Below, one piece after another: positions 1-9,337 of a DNA stretch of 31,955 nucleotides. The DNA comes from Emmonsiellopsis sp. PD_33 (Eukaryota; Ascomycota; Eurotiomycetes; Onygenales; Ajellomycetaceae): the NCBI GenBank assembly GCA_032988165.1, contig JANTQF010000388.1, positions 1 through 31,955 on the forward strand. The letters run 5' to 3'. The notes under the pieces were generated by a model. The model was given only the letters and a program-made list of their open reading frames with translations. It did not search any database and was not told the DNA's origin. Each line of letters begins with the position of its first letter. Position 1 is the stretch's first letter. The translations under genes were made by a program, and so were the position numbers.

Positions 1-663
1 CTTCTTGCGGTCAGCGGGCGATTGGCGGTTTTCGCGGCCCTGGTAACTGTTAGTTGTGTCTCACATGATCTATATAGAAATAGGTGACTTACATCTGGCG
101 AAGGGGTGTCGCGCTGCAGGTACGGCTTGATGGACTTGTATTGTTTGTAGAAGTAGGTGAGATCGGGGACGAGATCCTTGACCACGTAGGTGTGGGGGAG
201 GGGATAGATTCTGGACTCTTTGGCGGTGTCGGTGGGGATGCGGCCTGAGACGTCAGTACAAGACTCCCTACAGCGCGGTACTCGGATATAACATACAGAG
301 ACAAGCCAAGGTATTAACACCGTCAATGTTCATTGCACAGCTGCCACAGATACCCTCTCTGCAGCTCCGTCGGAAGGTCAGCGTGGGGTCCTGCTCGTTC
401 TTAATGCGGATCAGGGCGTCGAGCATCATGGGGCCGGTCTTGTTCAGGTCGAGGGTGTAGGTCTGCATGTGGGGCTTGGCGGTGGGCTCGTCGGGGTTCC
501 ATCTGTAGACCTTGAAGGACTTGAGCTTGGGGGGCTGCTCAGAGGCAGCGGGGGTCTGCGAGGCCTTGCCGGACTCGACGGTGGCATAGGAGCGAGAGAG
601 GACGGGGGCGCGGAAGAGAGGGCGGGCGGCCAACAGGCGCGAGGTTGGGCGAATGGCGGCCAT
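1..663 (-). CDS. sdhB: Succinate dehydrogenase iron-sulfur subunit, 5' part (window edge cuts it)
   Basis: This encodes the iron-sulfur subunit of mitochondrial complex II, which carries electrons from succinate oxidation in SdhA to ubiquinone. The start ATG is at 661-663. Exons read on the minus strand are 663-297, 244-93 and 39 to the edge; the introns 296-245 and 92-40 both have GT..AG ends and the frame is kept across both. The first 25 or so residues (MAAIRPTSRLLAARPLFRAP and on) are Arg-rich and lack acids, as in a mitochondrial presequence. The [2Fe-2S] ferredoxin domain is present, with CREGICGSCAMN followed by the fourth ligand Cys in TLACLC. After intron 1 come CRIPTDTAKESRIYPLPHTY and VKDLVPDLTYFYKQ, which are typical of fungal SdhB. 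The C-terminal half, with the [4Fe-4S] and [3Fe-4S] Cys clusters, lies outside the window. Family assignment is very secure. Confidence 0.97.
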
Positions 664-952
664 GGTGTGTGTGAGGTAGAGTGGGAACAGGCAGTCAATT
701 GGGGCCCGACCAGCAAGAGCAGCGGGAGAGCGGCGAGAGACAGACGACGGAGGGGAGAGGAGAGGAGAGCGGTGTGTATGTGCTATCTTGTCGTGTCGTG
801 GAGTTGGAGATGTTTTCTGTGGCGGATGAAGTCGAAGTCGAAGTTGACCTCGGGACGGGCCCGGTTATGTCAGCACCGACGGCCAATCAGCGGCCGGCTA
901 TTAGAGCATATCGGGAAGACGTGGAAGTTGGAGTATGAGCGGGAGAAGAGGG

Positions 953-978
953 TTTATATTTATATTTATATTTATATT
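953..978. repeat. Microsatellite (TTTATA)x4
   Basis: Four tandem copies of TTTATA plus two bases, located about 290 bp upstream of the sdhB start codon. This is a simple sequence repeat and no function is implied. Confidence 0.9.
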
Positions 979-1441
979 GTCTATTTATTCTGTGTTCCTA
1001 TAGCTAACACACTGCCCATTCCAGCATTGGCCACACATATCCCATGTTGAGCATCCAATTCTCGTCCCATTCCGACCCTCTCTTCTTGATGTTTTCTTGT
1101 TCTGCGGAGACAATCCGAACGCCAAGGCTGCATCACATGACTATCTTGCCCTAGCCAGCCCTATTGCCTAATCCGGCCATCAACATACCCCTGTCTACTT
1201 CTCTCCAACCTCATCCATCCCAACATCGACCAGAGACACCGCAGTCTCTCTGCTTCCTCTCTCCAGCCATGGCCTGACACTCGCGCTGGGCCGTCTATCC
1301 CCGACATTCTCTTCTCTGTCCACTCCTTCTGATGACCTGCGCTCGTTCGCGCCCGACCCAGCCGTCAAGTCGCGGTGACAACACACTCCTTTGACGCCTC
1401 CACCTGGCAAGACATTCACGCTCATTGTAGAGATATCGCCG

Positions 1442-1448
1442 TATAAAA
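1442..1448 (+). promoter_or_regulatory. TATA box, DPBB protein gene
   Basis: TATAAAA lies 194 bp upstream of the ATG at 1642, in a pyrimidine-rich setting. The position is compatible with a core promoter for the downstream plus-strand gene. This is a motif match only. Confidence 0.45.
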
Positions 1449-1641
1449 GAGAGAGAAAAACTAGTTCCGACGGCATATCACGAAATATTCACCTTGTTCC
1501 GCGCATTCTGGCCGCATCCTAGCAAGTCTGGCCTGATATGCGCCGCGCCAACACCCCAACCGCCATGACGATTTGATATCAATTAAGCCAAATACATACG
1601 TTCATTACTCAAAACCCCACTGACAAGCAAAGTCAGAAAGG

Positions 1642-2635
1642 ATGACTCCCTCAATCAGCCCCATATCTTCCCTCTCTCGCTCCGACTCCTCCACTAGTCT
1701 CAAAGGCCTCGAAGCCGGACACGACAACCAACCACCCCTTCCCCCTCCAAAAGACGTTGCGAACGTCTCGGTCTCCGAAATACCAAGACGAAAACCCCTA
1801 CCAGTCCTACAGAACACACCCTATCTCGACGCAGGGACGGTAGAGCAGGGAACTTCCACCCCCTTCCCTCCCCAACGCCCCTTACTCGCCAACTGGTCCG
1901 TGGCCAGCATCCGCGAGAAGCTACGGTTTGGCGGCGATAAGAAGAAGCAGAAACTGTTTATATTCGCCGCGGCCGTTGCGTTCGCAATCCTCCTCGCTTT
2001 GATCATCGGACTCGCCGTCGGTCTATCATCGAGGAAGTACGTGATACCCCTTACCCCATCCGGCCCCCTTTTCACCCTTATCTTATATTAACGCCTGTAT
2101 ACAGCCACGCATCCAACCTCCCCCTCCCCACCGCAAACGGCGGCCCATACACCGGCGACCTCACCTACTACGACCCGGGCCTGGGCGCATGCGGCATCTC
2201 CAGCTCCGCCTCGGAACCCATCTGCGCGGTGTCGCAGGTTATATACGATGCGGTTAGCACGAGCACGGATCCGAATCAGAATCCACTGTGTGGGCTTATG
2301 ATTCGGTTGAAGAGGGGGGAGAGGAGCGTCGATGTGCGGGTTGTGGATCGATGTGGGTGGTTTTTTCTTTTGTTCTTTTTCTTTCTTTTTTTTCTTTCTT
2401 TTTTTTCTTTCTTTTTCTTTTCCTTGTAGTTGTTCGTGTTAGTTGGCTAGATGTGGATGGGAAGAAATGCATATGCTAATCGTTTGGTGTGGCTGGTTTA
2501 GGTGTCGGCTGCCAACCAACGGATATCGATGTGTCGATGAGCGTGTTTACCCAGCTGGCCTTGGTCGAGCAGGGGCGGGTCGACGTTCAATGGGCGTGGC
2601 TGGATAAGCCTCCTGGTAAGGTGCCGCCGGGGTAG
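1642..2635 (+). CDS. Membrane-anchored Asp f 7/RlpA-like double-psi beta-barrel protein
   Basis: The exons are 1642-2036, 2105-2352 and 2502-2635, giving 258 residues. Intron 1 starts GTACGT; intron 2 starts GTGGGT and ends TTTAG, and this choice restores the conserved VVDRCVGCQPTDIDVS. The N-terminal 100 residues are Ser/Pro-rich and end in a basic GGDKKKQK stretch. A single hydrophobic segment follows at about residues 105-128, which by the positive-inside rule suggests a type II anchor with the C-terminal domain outside the cell. That domain (about 145-245) carries YTGDLTYYDPGLGACG, then DRCVGC, QPTDIDVS and VQWAWL. These are hallmarks of the RlpA-like double-psi beta-barrel fold related to Aspergillus allergen Asp f 7 and expansin-like proteins. 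In this family the fold may act on wall polysaccharide, but enzymatic activity is unproven. Most family members are secreted through a cleaved signal peptide, so the internal anchor marks a sub-group. Confidence 0.88.
2359..2427 (+). repeat. T-rich TTTTCTTTC tract inside intron 2 of the DPBB gene
   Basis: About 70 nt made almost only of T and C with few G, near the 5' end of a 149-nt intron. The intron is long for this window because of the tract. It may be a simple-sequence expansion; its distance from the 3' splice site makes a polypyrimidine-tract role unlikely. Confidence 0.7.
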
Positions 2636-3018
2636 GGTTGTCTTCATCCTATGTCGTCTCGCTATGGCTCGGTTTGATGTCCATGCCGATGTCGATGGGC
2701 ATTGGATGGGTATCGCGGATCCAGCTATTTGCTTCGCTCCACCTTCCTCACCTAACGAACCAACCCGTGATATTTCCCGGGTCTACCCAGCGCTTCATTT
2801 CCTCTATGTGATTTGAGCGTGTTCTGCCTATTTCTTGTCATTTGATTATTATTCCCTGTTCTCTTGGCTATTTCTTTGGATATGATACCCCCCCACGTTA
2901 CCTCCCTACCAGTACATAGTAGGTCATACAACTGAATAAATATTTTCTCAAAACGCCACATGCCATTTCTAGTCTATCTATTCGCCCTTCCAGATTCAAC
3001 AAATACATTTATTAGTAC
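2636..3018. other. Convergent 3' intergenic region
   Basis: This sits between two convergent genes (DPBB protein on plus, uba4 on minus) and should hold both 3' UTRs and polyadenylation signals. No ORF or structure in it resembles a gene. Confidence 0.5.
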
Positions 3019-4692
3019 TTAATAATCCGGAAATCCCCCCTCAACTTCCTCCCTCCACGCCCTCAACCCCCCCTTAATATCGCCTATCCACCTCTCCCTC
3101 CCCTCTCTATCCCGATCAAGCCCCATCTCCTTCAACCGCCGCACAACCACCTGCGAGTCATTGCCTAATCGACAAACAACGTGGATTGGTTTTGTGCTCG
3201 GCAGGAGGTCAGGGGGGAGCCAGGATGGGAGCTCGCCGGCGGTATTAGTGTTGGTGTTGGCGGGCGTTGGTAAGGAGAGAAATTTCGACATCGGCACATT
3301 CACGCTCCCTTCCAATGCGGCGATGGAGTACTGGACCGGCTCGCGGACATCTATCAGGGTCGGCGTTTCCTTCCCCTTGCAATCCCCCACCTCGTAAAAC
3401 CGCCTCGCATACTCTCGCGCACTTATTCGCTCCTCAGCCTTCAATGCATCGCCACTCCCCACCGCCCCGCCGCAGAACTGCACGTAATCCATCGACCCGC
3501 TCCTCAACGACTCAGCCGTGATCGTACGCTGGGGAGAGCATGCGGCGCAATTCGCGCGGCGGGGGCGGAGTTTTATGCTTCGGAAGGCGGGGGTGGAGTA
3601 TGCGGAGAAGAGGGTCAGGGAGGGCTTTTGGCCTGTTGGCGATGCCGTAGAGGTGGCGGAGGAACTGGTAAGCACCTTAATCGCCTCTATTGCCTGTAAC
3701 ACGCCCATAACCCCCACCACAGGCCCGATTATCCCGCCATCCGCACAGCTAACGACGCTCTCTGCGGGTGGTGGGGTGGGGAATACGCAGCGGTAGCAGG
3801 GGCCACCATTTCCGGATGTGTCGTCGGGTGGGAGTGGAGGGTTGTTGAGGACCATTAGTTGGCCCTCGGTGCGGAGGGCGGAGGCGGAGACGAGGGGTTT
3901 GTTGAGGAGCACGGCCGTGTCGGATATTAGGTAGCGGGTTGCGGGGTTGTCCGTGCAGTCGAGGATTAGGTCGTAGGGGGTGAAGAGATCGATGGACGTT
4001 TGGGGAGTTAGGGGGGCCGCGTGGGGAGTGTAGGTTGGGTGGGGGTTTAGTCTATCGTCAAGTTAGTCGAGGATTGCGGTATATCTAGGGTTATTGTTGG
4101 GGAGAAGACATACTCTCTCAAATACTCAACCGCACTATCAACCTTGAATTTCCCAATATTCTTCGTCCGATGCAGAACCTGTCTATGTAGATTCGATGCC
4201 TCGACCGTGTCCCCATCCACAATACCCAGTCTCCCGACACCCGCACCGGCCAGGTACATTGCCGCGGGACAACCCAGCCCACCTGCGCCGACGATGAGGA
4301 CTGATGCGTTGCGGAGTTTCAGTTGGCCTGCGATAAGACGTATGTTAGACTAAGCAGTTCATAGCAAGTGCATCTATGTTCATCATACCTTCAATCCCAA
4401 TCTGCTCCACGATCATCTGCCGCCCATACCGCCGATACTCCTCCTGCTCCAACGGATACGTGGGCGATGGCAACGGTGTCTTGCCTGTCTGTCTCTTTTC
4501 GTCATTATCAATACACCCATTCCCATTTCCATTCACATCCACATCCACAGACGTAGACGTAGACGTAGTCCAATTCTCGGCAGCAATCTGCCGCTCGGTC
4601 CGTTCCAGCTCGGCTTTTAACTGGGACAGCCGCGCTTCGGTGGTGGCGATTTGCTGCTGGAGACGCTCGCGGGATTGCTCTAGGGGGTTCAT
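3019..4692 (-). CDS. uba4: Adenylyltransferase and sulfurtransferase Uba4 (MOCS3 family)
   Basis: Uba4 adenylates and then thiocarboxylates the C-terminus of Urm1 (and MoaD-type carriers), supplying sulfur for cytosolic tRNA wobble-uridine thiolation and protein urmylation. Exons on minus are 4692-4389, 4327-4114 and 4051-3019, giving 516 residues; both introns are GT..AG and about 61 nt. Residues 1-45 form a predicted coiled coil (QQQIATTEARLSQLKAELER). A low-complexity STSTSTSVDVDVNGNGNG follows. The E1-like domain has the nucleotide loop GAGGLG at 115-120, NLHRQVLH, and LDCTDN. Zinc pairs are CYRC (258, 261) and CAAC (341, 344), and the E1 catalytic Cys is Cys275 in SCADGGIIGPVVG. The rhodanese domain (about 383-516) has its active-site loop at VVCRLGNDSQ, with Cys466 the persulfide carrier. 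All catalytic residues are intact, so the gene looks functional. Confidence 0.96.
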
Positions 4693-5285
4693 TGTGCATT
4701 CTCGAGGACTGTAGGGTTGGCGGGTGGTTGATGTTCTGGGGTGGGGGTTGAGCGGAGGATATTTTTGATATCGATGGGCGGGGGTGTCTTATTCAGCAAC
4801 GTCATTGGAAAGGGGAAGTTCAGCCCTACGGCAACGCTGTTCTACGCGGACATCTGGATTCTGCACTGGACAAATAGTATTATATGGTAAACGCGGATTC
4901 TACTCCGAGCATTACATTTCCCCTGTTTTATAAAAGTTTTGTGCTAGTCGTGGTATCGTTGATTGAATATACAGGTCCCTTGTAAAATTCCAAAATTCTA
5001 GTCCGCCCCAACTCCTGCCCGCAATCATTCATGTTTAGATGAGGTTGGTCCGTAGATGGGAGCGCTCTTCGCGCTGAACAGTTCTCGCTCGACATAGCAA
5101 TGTGCGCAGGCTTGTTGATACATTTGAAGCCGGCAGCCAACAGCCCAAACGACACAGCAAACCGGACGATCCACAGGAGGGCCCAGAGAAGGTGCTCCGG
5201 TATGCTACCACCCTCGCAATTTAAAAAGCCACTAGCAGACGGACGTATAGCCGGTAGAACAAATATTACCCCAAACACCCACCCC
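4693..5285. promoter_or_regulatory. Intergenic: uba4 promoter and slx9 3' region
   Basis: About 590 bp between two minus-strand genes. It should hold the uba4 promoter (right after 4692) and the slx9 3' UTR. A minus-strand ORF of 116 codons (4928-5278) has a hydrophobic stretch but starts 8 bp after the slx9 stop and has no recognisable family, so I treat it as chance. Confidence 0.4.
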
Positions 5286-5966
5286 TCAAGTCCCCCTCCC
5301 AGCCTTGAACTCCGGATTCTGGTCCATCGTCTGCGTGATAAAACTCCTCAATGCCGCCCAGCGATTGGCCGTCGGCTCCGCAGAAGGCTGCACCTGTGTC
5401 TGTGCCTGTGTCTGTGCCTGCGCTTGCGACTCCCCCTGCCCCGAAGAAGAAGAAGAACCCGCCATCTGTGCCAAATTCTTCGCAAACCGCTCCCTCTCCA
5501 GCCGATCCAGCTTTTCCTTCCTCTTCATCGCGCCAGGTTTATGTTTCAGACTCTTATGCTTGATTATATTGACCTGCGAACTGACACCGGCATCGCCCGC
5601 TTGGTTATTACTGGCGCCAGCATCGCCAGCGTCCGGCAGCGCATCAACTAGCGAATCGAGGTTCGCGACGAGTTTCTTTGACGGCCGTCGCCGCTTGAGG
5701 GGTTTGGAGCGTGACTTTTCGATCTTGGAGAGGAGGACGGAGTGTTTTATTGTGCGTTTGTCTTTTTTTGTTGTGCGGAAGGTGTCGGGGAAGGGGCCCG
5801 GGTTGGGGTTGGAAAAGGTGGAGGTTGCGGTTGCGGTGGTGGTGGTGGAGGAGGAGGGTTTTCGGAGGGCGGACTTTGCCGCTTTTCGTTTGGGGATTAC
5901 GGGGGCCTAGACGGGTTGATTAGTGGCAGTGACATGGCAGTGACGGACTGGGGAGTTTCTTACCAT
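5286..5966 (-). CDS. slx9: Ribosome biogenesis protein Slx9
   Basis: Slx9 is a small basic nucleolar factor needed for processing and export of pre-40S ribosomal subunits. The inferred product has 207 residues. The start ATG (5966-5964) is alone in exon 1: GTAAGA follows at once, a 57-nt intron (5963-5907) holds CTAATCAAC and ends TAG, and exon 2 (5906-5286) runs to the stop. Translation gives MAPVIPKRKAAKSALRKPSS, then KKDKRTIKHSVLLSKIEKS, KPLKRRRPSKKLVANLDSLV, and KHKSLKHKPGAMKRKEKLDR. These basic blocks and the KPGAMKRKEKL-type motif with the ERERFAKNLAQM helix are the conserved Slx9 signature. The C-terminus WAALRSFITQTMDQNPEF is also typical. A QAQAQTQAQTQVQ repeat (DNA 5393-5430) is a variable linker. 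Without the ATG-only exon the first in-frame Met is internal, at the GAMKRKEK motif, which would drop the conserved N-terminal half. Confidence 0.88.
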
Positions 5967-7332
5967 GTCGCAGGATTGTGGGTATCTTCTTGAATACTTC
6001 CAGGGAGTCGATGTTCAAGGCGTCTGGTCATGGCATTGGGCGCGGCTAAAAGTTTATTTGGCGGCAGTTGTCAAACGCGCGTCTATCTGCGCCAAGACCA
6101 TCACGCGCTTAAGCTAATGTTGCAGAAATAAATTCATGCTCGTTGCAAGGCTTTGCAACTACGTTCTCATCCCAAGTCAATGAATCTCATGGGCTTGTTC
6201 TATCCAGTGAGCAGACTTGTCATTTCCCAGTTTGAGAAGTACCTTTGTGCCTTGCATAGTCAAGCCGCCGAAATTTACTGAAACATAATATATATATATA
6301 TTATGATGAACCTTCACCCACGCAGCTCCGTAGTGCTTGTGCTCCTATCCAAGGCGAAATAAAAAGGTTCCGTCCCCAGTCGTGGTCTTCAATCTTTATT
6401 CAGGCTAAATGGATCGGACGACCTATCGAAGAATAGAACTGAAATAAAAAACAAAAGTGATGTCGTGCTGTCACTGGAAGACAACCTATGGGAGGACATA
6501 AATTGTAGCAGAGTGCAATCAGGATTGATCCCCTTTGGTCTCATTGGACTATCTCAAACAGCAGATGAAGCTATTCCAGCAATGCAATTCCGTTCTATGC
6601 AATATTACCAGCCGGGTATTTAAGGGACCCAACGAAGCCCATCGGGACTTCGGTGACGGTGAGCGCAGTTAAAATATGGAGTACTCTTTCTGGAGGATCC
6701 TAGATATAAAACTACGCGAATGACGTCGCGACCGGTTTCAGATCCGTGCATTTAGCCGGGAGAGCAGCCCTGCCGGCCGGGAGAAGGCAGCCAACCACGT
6801 ATCCCGGGGCAGATATAAGCTTGTGGCGGCGCTGGCGGGTGGGGGGGGCAGGGGAGCGAGATGAGAATCATCCCGATGGTGGATTCGGGTGACCGGACGT
6901 TGACGCCTGGCGGGCCGGCGCTATCAAATTACTCCCCTGCCTAGAGGCCGGGCGTTAAAATATGGATCTTGTCCCGGTTTTGAAGATCTGACGAAAACTA
7001 AGGGAAGGGGTTGAGTAGAATCTGCAAAGAACACTAGAGATGCGTCTATGTAAGCAATAGTATATCAACCATATTTTAAATTTACGTTCAAATTGGCCCC
7101 TATTAAAAGACTAGTTGACGAGGGCAAGATCTATATTGATATCTAAAACGGAATAGTTAGAATATAGAGGTCAACGATCCATATTTGAATCAACCCATCC
7201 ATTCCTTGGGATCGTCGTATAAATATCTTTCCATTACCCCGAGCCTCTTTGTACTTAATCAACAACCATTCCCACTCAATACATATCGATTACTAGGGCG
7301 CTATATAAACAGGCAAAATTTTCTCCTGCTAA
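5967..7332. other. Intergenic flank left of the CpG-free element; no gene seen
   Basis: About 1.37 kb with normal CpG content. It should contain the slx9 promoter near 5967. It holds a perfect 22-bp AT palindrome (6284-6305) and a G-rich patch near 6840-6855. I found no tRNA, no ORF resembling a protein and no conserved motif. The right end abuts the terminal inverted repeat. Confidence 0.5.
6284..6305. repeat. Perfect AT palindrome, 22 bp
   Basis: Starts CATAATATAT and reads the same on the other strand. It is probably a (TA)n microsatellite with symmetric ends and could form a hairpin or cruciform. Confidence 0.75.
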
Positions 7333-7350
7333 CCATACCGGATTTTCGTG
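7333..7350 (+). repeat. Left terminal inverted repeat
   Basis: CCATACCGGATTTTCGTG. It pairs with 19052-19069 at 16 of 18 positions. Its two CpG sites are intact and are the last CpGs before the CpG-free block. Confidence 0.7.
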
Positions 7351-7487
7351 AGACTGTTCTGCTGTGGATCCACCATGGAAACACTGTTGCTCTAATAGAG
7401 TGCTCTGAAATTAACATCTGTGATGATATTATCACTATTTTTGGAGCATGTAAATCAAAGAACCATATAAATATATTATAATGTTAT

Positions 7488-7551
7488 AACTACACTTCAT
7501 GAAGTACTCTAACTACACTTCATGAAGTGCTCTAACTACACTCCATATAAT
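7488..7551. repeat. 23-bp tandem repeat, about 2.8 copies, with palindromic core
   Basis: Units 7488-7510 and 7511-7533 differ at one position, and a diverged partial follows. Each contains ACTTCATGAAGT, a perfect 12-bp palindrome, followed by a CTCTAAC-type motif. It lies in the left subterminal region of the element. Confidence 0.85.
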
Positions 7552-7664
7552 ATAATGTTTCTGCAATGCTCCATGTAATGCTCCATTCACATTTATATAT
7601 ATATAATACTCTAATTACCACCATACTCCATATAACACTCCATCAATGTTTATATATATATAAT

Positions 7665-7781
7665 GCTCTGACTATGATAACACTCTGACTGTAATAACAC
7701 TCTAACTGTAATAACACTCCAACTGCTATAATACTCTAACTGTAATAGTGCTCTAATTATAATAGTACTCTGACTACATTA
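7665..7781. repeat. 17-bp tandem repeat, 6 copies plus partial
   Basis: Units start at 7665, 7682, 7699, 7716, 7733 and 7750, with a partial from 7767; the consensus is ACTCTAACTGTAATAAC. The dinucleotide after CTC varies as TG, TA or CA between copies, the pattern expected if it was once CG. Confidence 0.9.
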
Positions 7782-7821
7782 CATTTAATGTCTTCATGTA
7801 AACATGGTGATGACTACCATG

Positions 7822-8010
7822 GAACTATTATGTAATCACTGTGATAGTATGGTCAGAGAACTAAAGTATGGTTTAGACATGGTAGAATCATCATGTAATC
7901 ACTGTGATAGCATGGTTAGAGGATCAGAGTATGATTTAAATATAATAGAATCATCATATAAATATTATGGTAACACAGTCAGAGCATCAGAGCATGGTTT
8001 AAACATGGTT
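7822..8010 (+). repeat. 63-bp tandem repeat, 3 copies, open in one frame
   Basis: Units 7822-7884, 7885-7947 and 7948-8010 are exactly 63 bp. In the plus frame they encode a 21-residue repeat (ESSCNHCDSMVRGSEYDLNI in copy 2; copy 3 has SSYKYYGNTVRASEHGLN). The frame opens at 7804 and stops just after copy 3. It may be a chance open frame kept by the unit length, or the remnant of a repeat protein. No family is recognised. Confidence 0.8.
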
Positions 8011-8239
8011 ATAATATGATTAGAATATGATTAGATCACTATTTGACTACAGTCTGATTATAAAGTAATTCCCAGTTTAAATATATATTCTTTCAGAGGC
8101 ATCCATCATTAATTTCACATTCAGCAGTGTATCCATCAAATTGATCCATAGCCACCATCATTGCTGCTATTAACAGGGTAAAGCTGCTACAAGCAAAGAA
8201 AAATTGGCTCTAATAATCTATTTGGGGGATGAGGATTGA

Positions 8240-8330
8240 GGTGATGTTGTCATTCAGGGATTCAAAAATTAAGGTGATGTTGTCATTTGGGGGTTTGAGG
8301 ATCAAGGTAATATTTGCTTGGGTAATGATC
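8240..8330 (+). repeat. 33-bp tandem repeat, about 3 copies
   Basis: GGTGATGTTGTCATT begins at 8240 and 8273, with a diverged third copy at 8306. The period is 33 bp, so a plus frame gives an 11-residue repeat (GDVVIQGFKN, GDVVIWGFED). It may be a remnant of a repeat-containing passenger gene. Confidence 0.65.
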
Positions 8331-8399
8331 TTACATCTAGTGATGTTGAGGAAGGAAAGAACCTTGGAAAGAAAATGTCAGCTCTAATAAGTATAATAT

Positions 8400-8545
8400 A
8401 TGGGGAGATACTCACTAAAAATAAGTGTTCTCTTTCTCACTCTACTGGAGAAATGAATCTGATTGCAGCTCTATACTTCTCAGGTTCATAATTGAATAAT
8501 ATTTTGATAATAATGATAGTTCAGGTGTGTGCCTGCACTGCTATT
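8400..8545 (-). pseudogene. Partial second copy of the GTPase remnant, minus strand
   Basis: Minus-strand reading from 8545 gives KILFNYEPEKYRAAIRFISP, parallel to the main copy (FNYGP, KYRAAIKFISPIEWEKK). It covers only the stretch after the switch I region and breaks at a TGA in place of the Trp of EWE. It shares its start with an oppositely oriented copy at 8523-8645, forming a head-to-head arrangement. Confidence 0.6.
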
Positions 8546-8645
8546 ATTACTAAGATATCATTTAATCATGGATTCAAGAAGTATAGAGTGGCAATTAGGT
8601 TTATTTCTCCAGCAGCTCTCAGATTCCCCAGTGGTGAAATATACC
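8523..8645 (+). pseudogene. Partial inverted third copy of the GTPase remnant, plus strand
   Basis: The plus-strand frame reads VCACTAIITKISFNHGFKKY and then RVAIRFISP, matching the segment after the P-loop in the main copy. It is inverted relative to the main copy and overlaps the 5' end of the copy at 8400-8545 at about 8523-8545. This points to local inversion-duplication before or during decay. Confidence 0.55.
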
Positions 8646-8779
8646 TCTTTTATATACTAATAAATCTTTGTGGCACACTTCCTGTTGATTGGGCATTCAA
8701 GTAAATTCCCACTATACTGGACAAATACACCTGATTGCCTCTTTATACATTAAAATGTCAGCTCCAATAATCATAGTAT

Positions 8780-9335
8780 AGGGGGAGATACCTACCAAAA
8801 TGAATTAGAATGCTGCAGATACTGTTCTCCACATCTCTCTATCTAAATACAGTTGAAGTCAAGTATGAAGTCAAGCTGAGTTATTTGTGATGAACTTAAT
8901 TGTTTTTCCTAGAATGCTATGAACACTATCTTATTTCATTAGTTCTTTAATGAATAATACTGTAATGTCTTTGACATTAGGGTATACTACCTTCATTCTT
9001 GCAATGACAATTGCAACATTGGAATCATCCTGATATTATCCTTCATTATGATGAGTCTGAATCTCATCAAAAATAAGTTTAAGTTTCTTTTCCCACTCTA
9101 TAGGAGAAATGAACTTGATTGCTGCTCTATACTTCTAGGGTCCATAATTAAATAAGATCTCAGTAATGACAGTGGTGTAGGTGTGTATGCTATTGATTGG
9201 GACAAGATATTCTTTATTAAGAACTGCATTTATTAATGATGATTTACTGGCTCCTGTGCTTCTGACAACACTGATTATAACTAGTGCAGCTTTTAACTTC
9301 ATCTTCAGGTTCTCCACATCCCTCAACCACTGGTT
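8780..9335 (-). pseudogene. Decayed P-loop GTPase, dynamin-superfamily SLIP-GC-like
   Basis: Known: SLIP-GC-like proteins are large nuclear GTPases common in fungi, with an N-terminal helix, a G(S/N)TGAGKSS P-loop and conserved INAVL and VP.N motifs after it. Seen: minus-strand translation from about 9335 gives WLRDVENLKMKLKAALVIIS, then VVRSTGASKSSLINAVLNKE and YLVPINSI..YTTVITEI. Further on come KYRAAIKFISPIEWEKKLKL, IFDEIQTHHNEG, a stop, then ARMKVVYPNVKDITV and LGKTIKFITNNSA. Two Walker A glycines are changed, GTC-AGA for V-G and GCC-AGT for A-G. Both are explained by CG to CA at a CpG. Several stops break the frame. The 3' half, including a G3 motif, is not recognisable. It is non-functional here, and the assignment rests on the P-loop and following motifs. 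Confidence 0.65.
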
Positions 9336-9337
9336 TT

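Larger units (their letters stand above)
664..1641. promoter_or_regulatory. Divergent intergenic region between sdhB and the DPBB protein gene
   Basis: About 980 bp separate two divergently transcribed genes, so it should hold both promoters. ORFs inside it (for example on plus across 469-1050) overlap sdhB antisense or are low-complexity, and none resembles a known protein. It contains a TTTATA hexamer array at 953-978 and a good TATA box at 1442-1448. Nothing else stands out. Confidence 0.5.

Noticed and set aside
469..1050. 193-codon plus-strand ORF over the sdhB 5' region
   Set aside because: It is antisense to sdhB exon 1 and then runs through the promoter and a microsatellite. The Gly/Arg-rich translation looks like a shadow of a GC-rich gene.
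4928..5278. 116-codon minus-strand ORF with a hydrophobic segment
   Set aside because: It starts 8 bp after the slx9 stop, so is most likely its 3' UTR. No family resemblance and no splice or promoter support.
5305..5910. 201-codon plus-strand ORF
   Set aside because: It lies antisense to the slx9 coding exon and its composition (Cys/Val/Leu runs) mirrors the Gln/Ala and Lys/Arg codons of slx9.
7185..7481. 98-codon plus-strand ORF crossing the left TIR
   Set aside because: It spans the boundary between normal and CpG-free DNA and has no family resemblance, so cannot be an old gene of either part.
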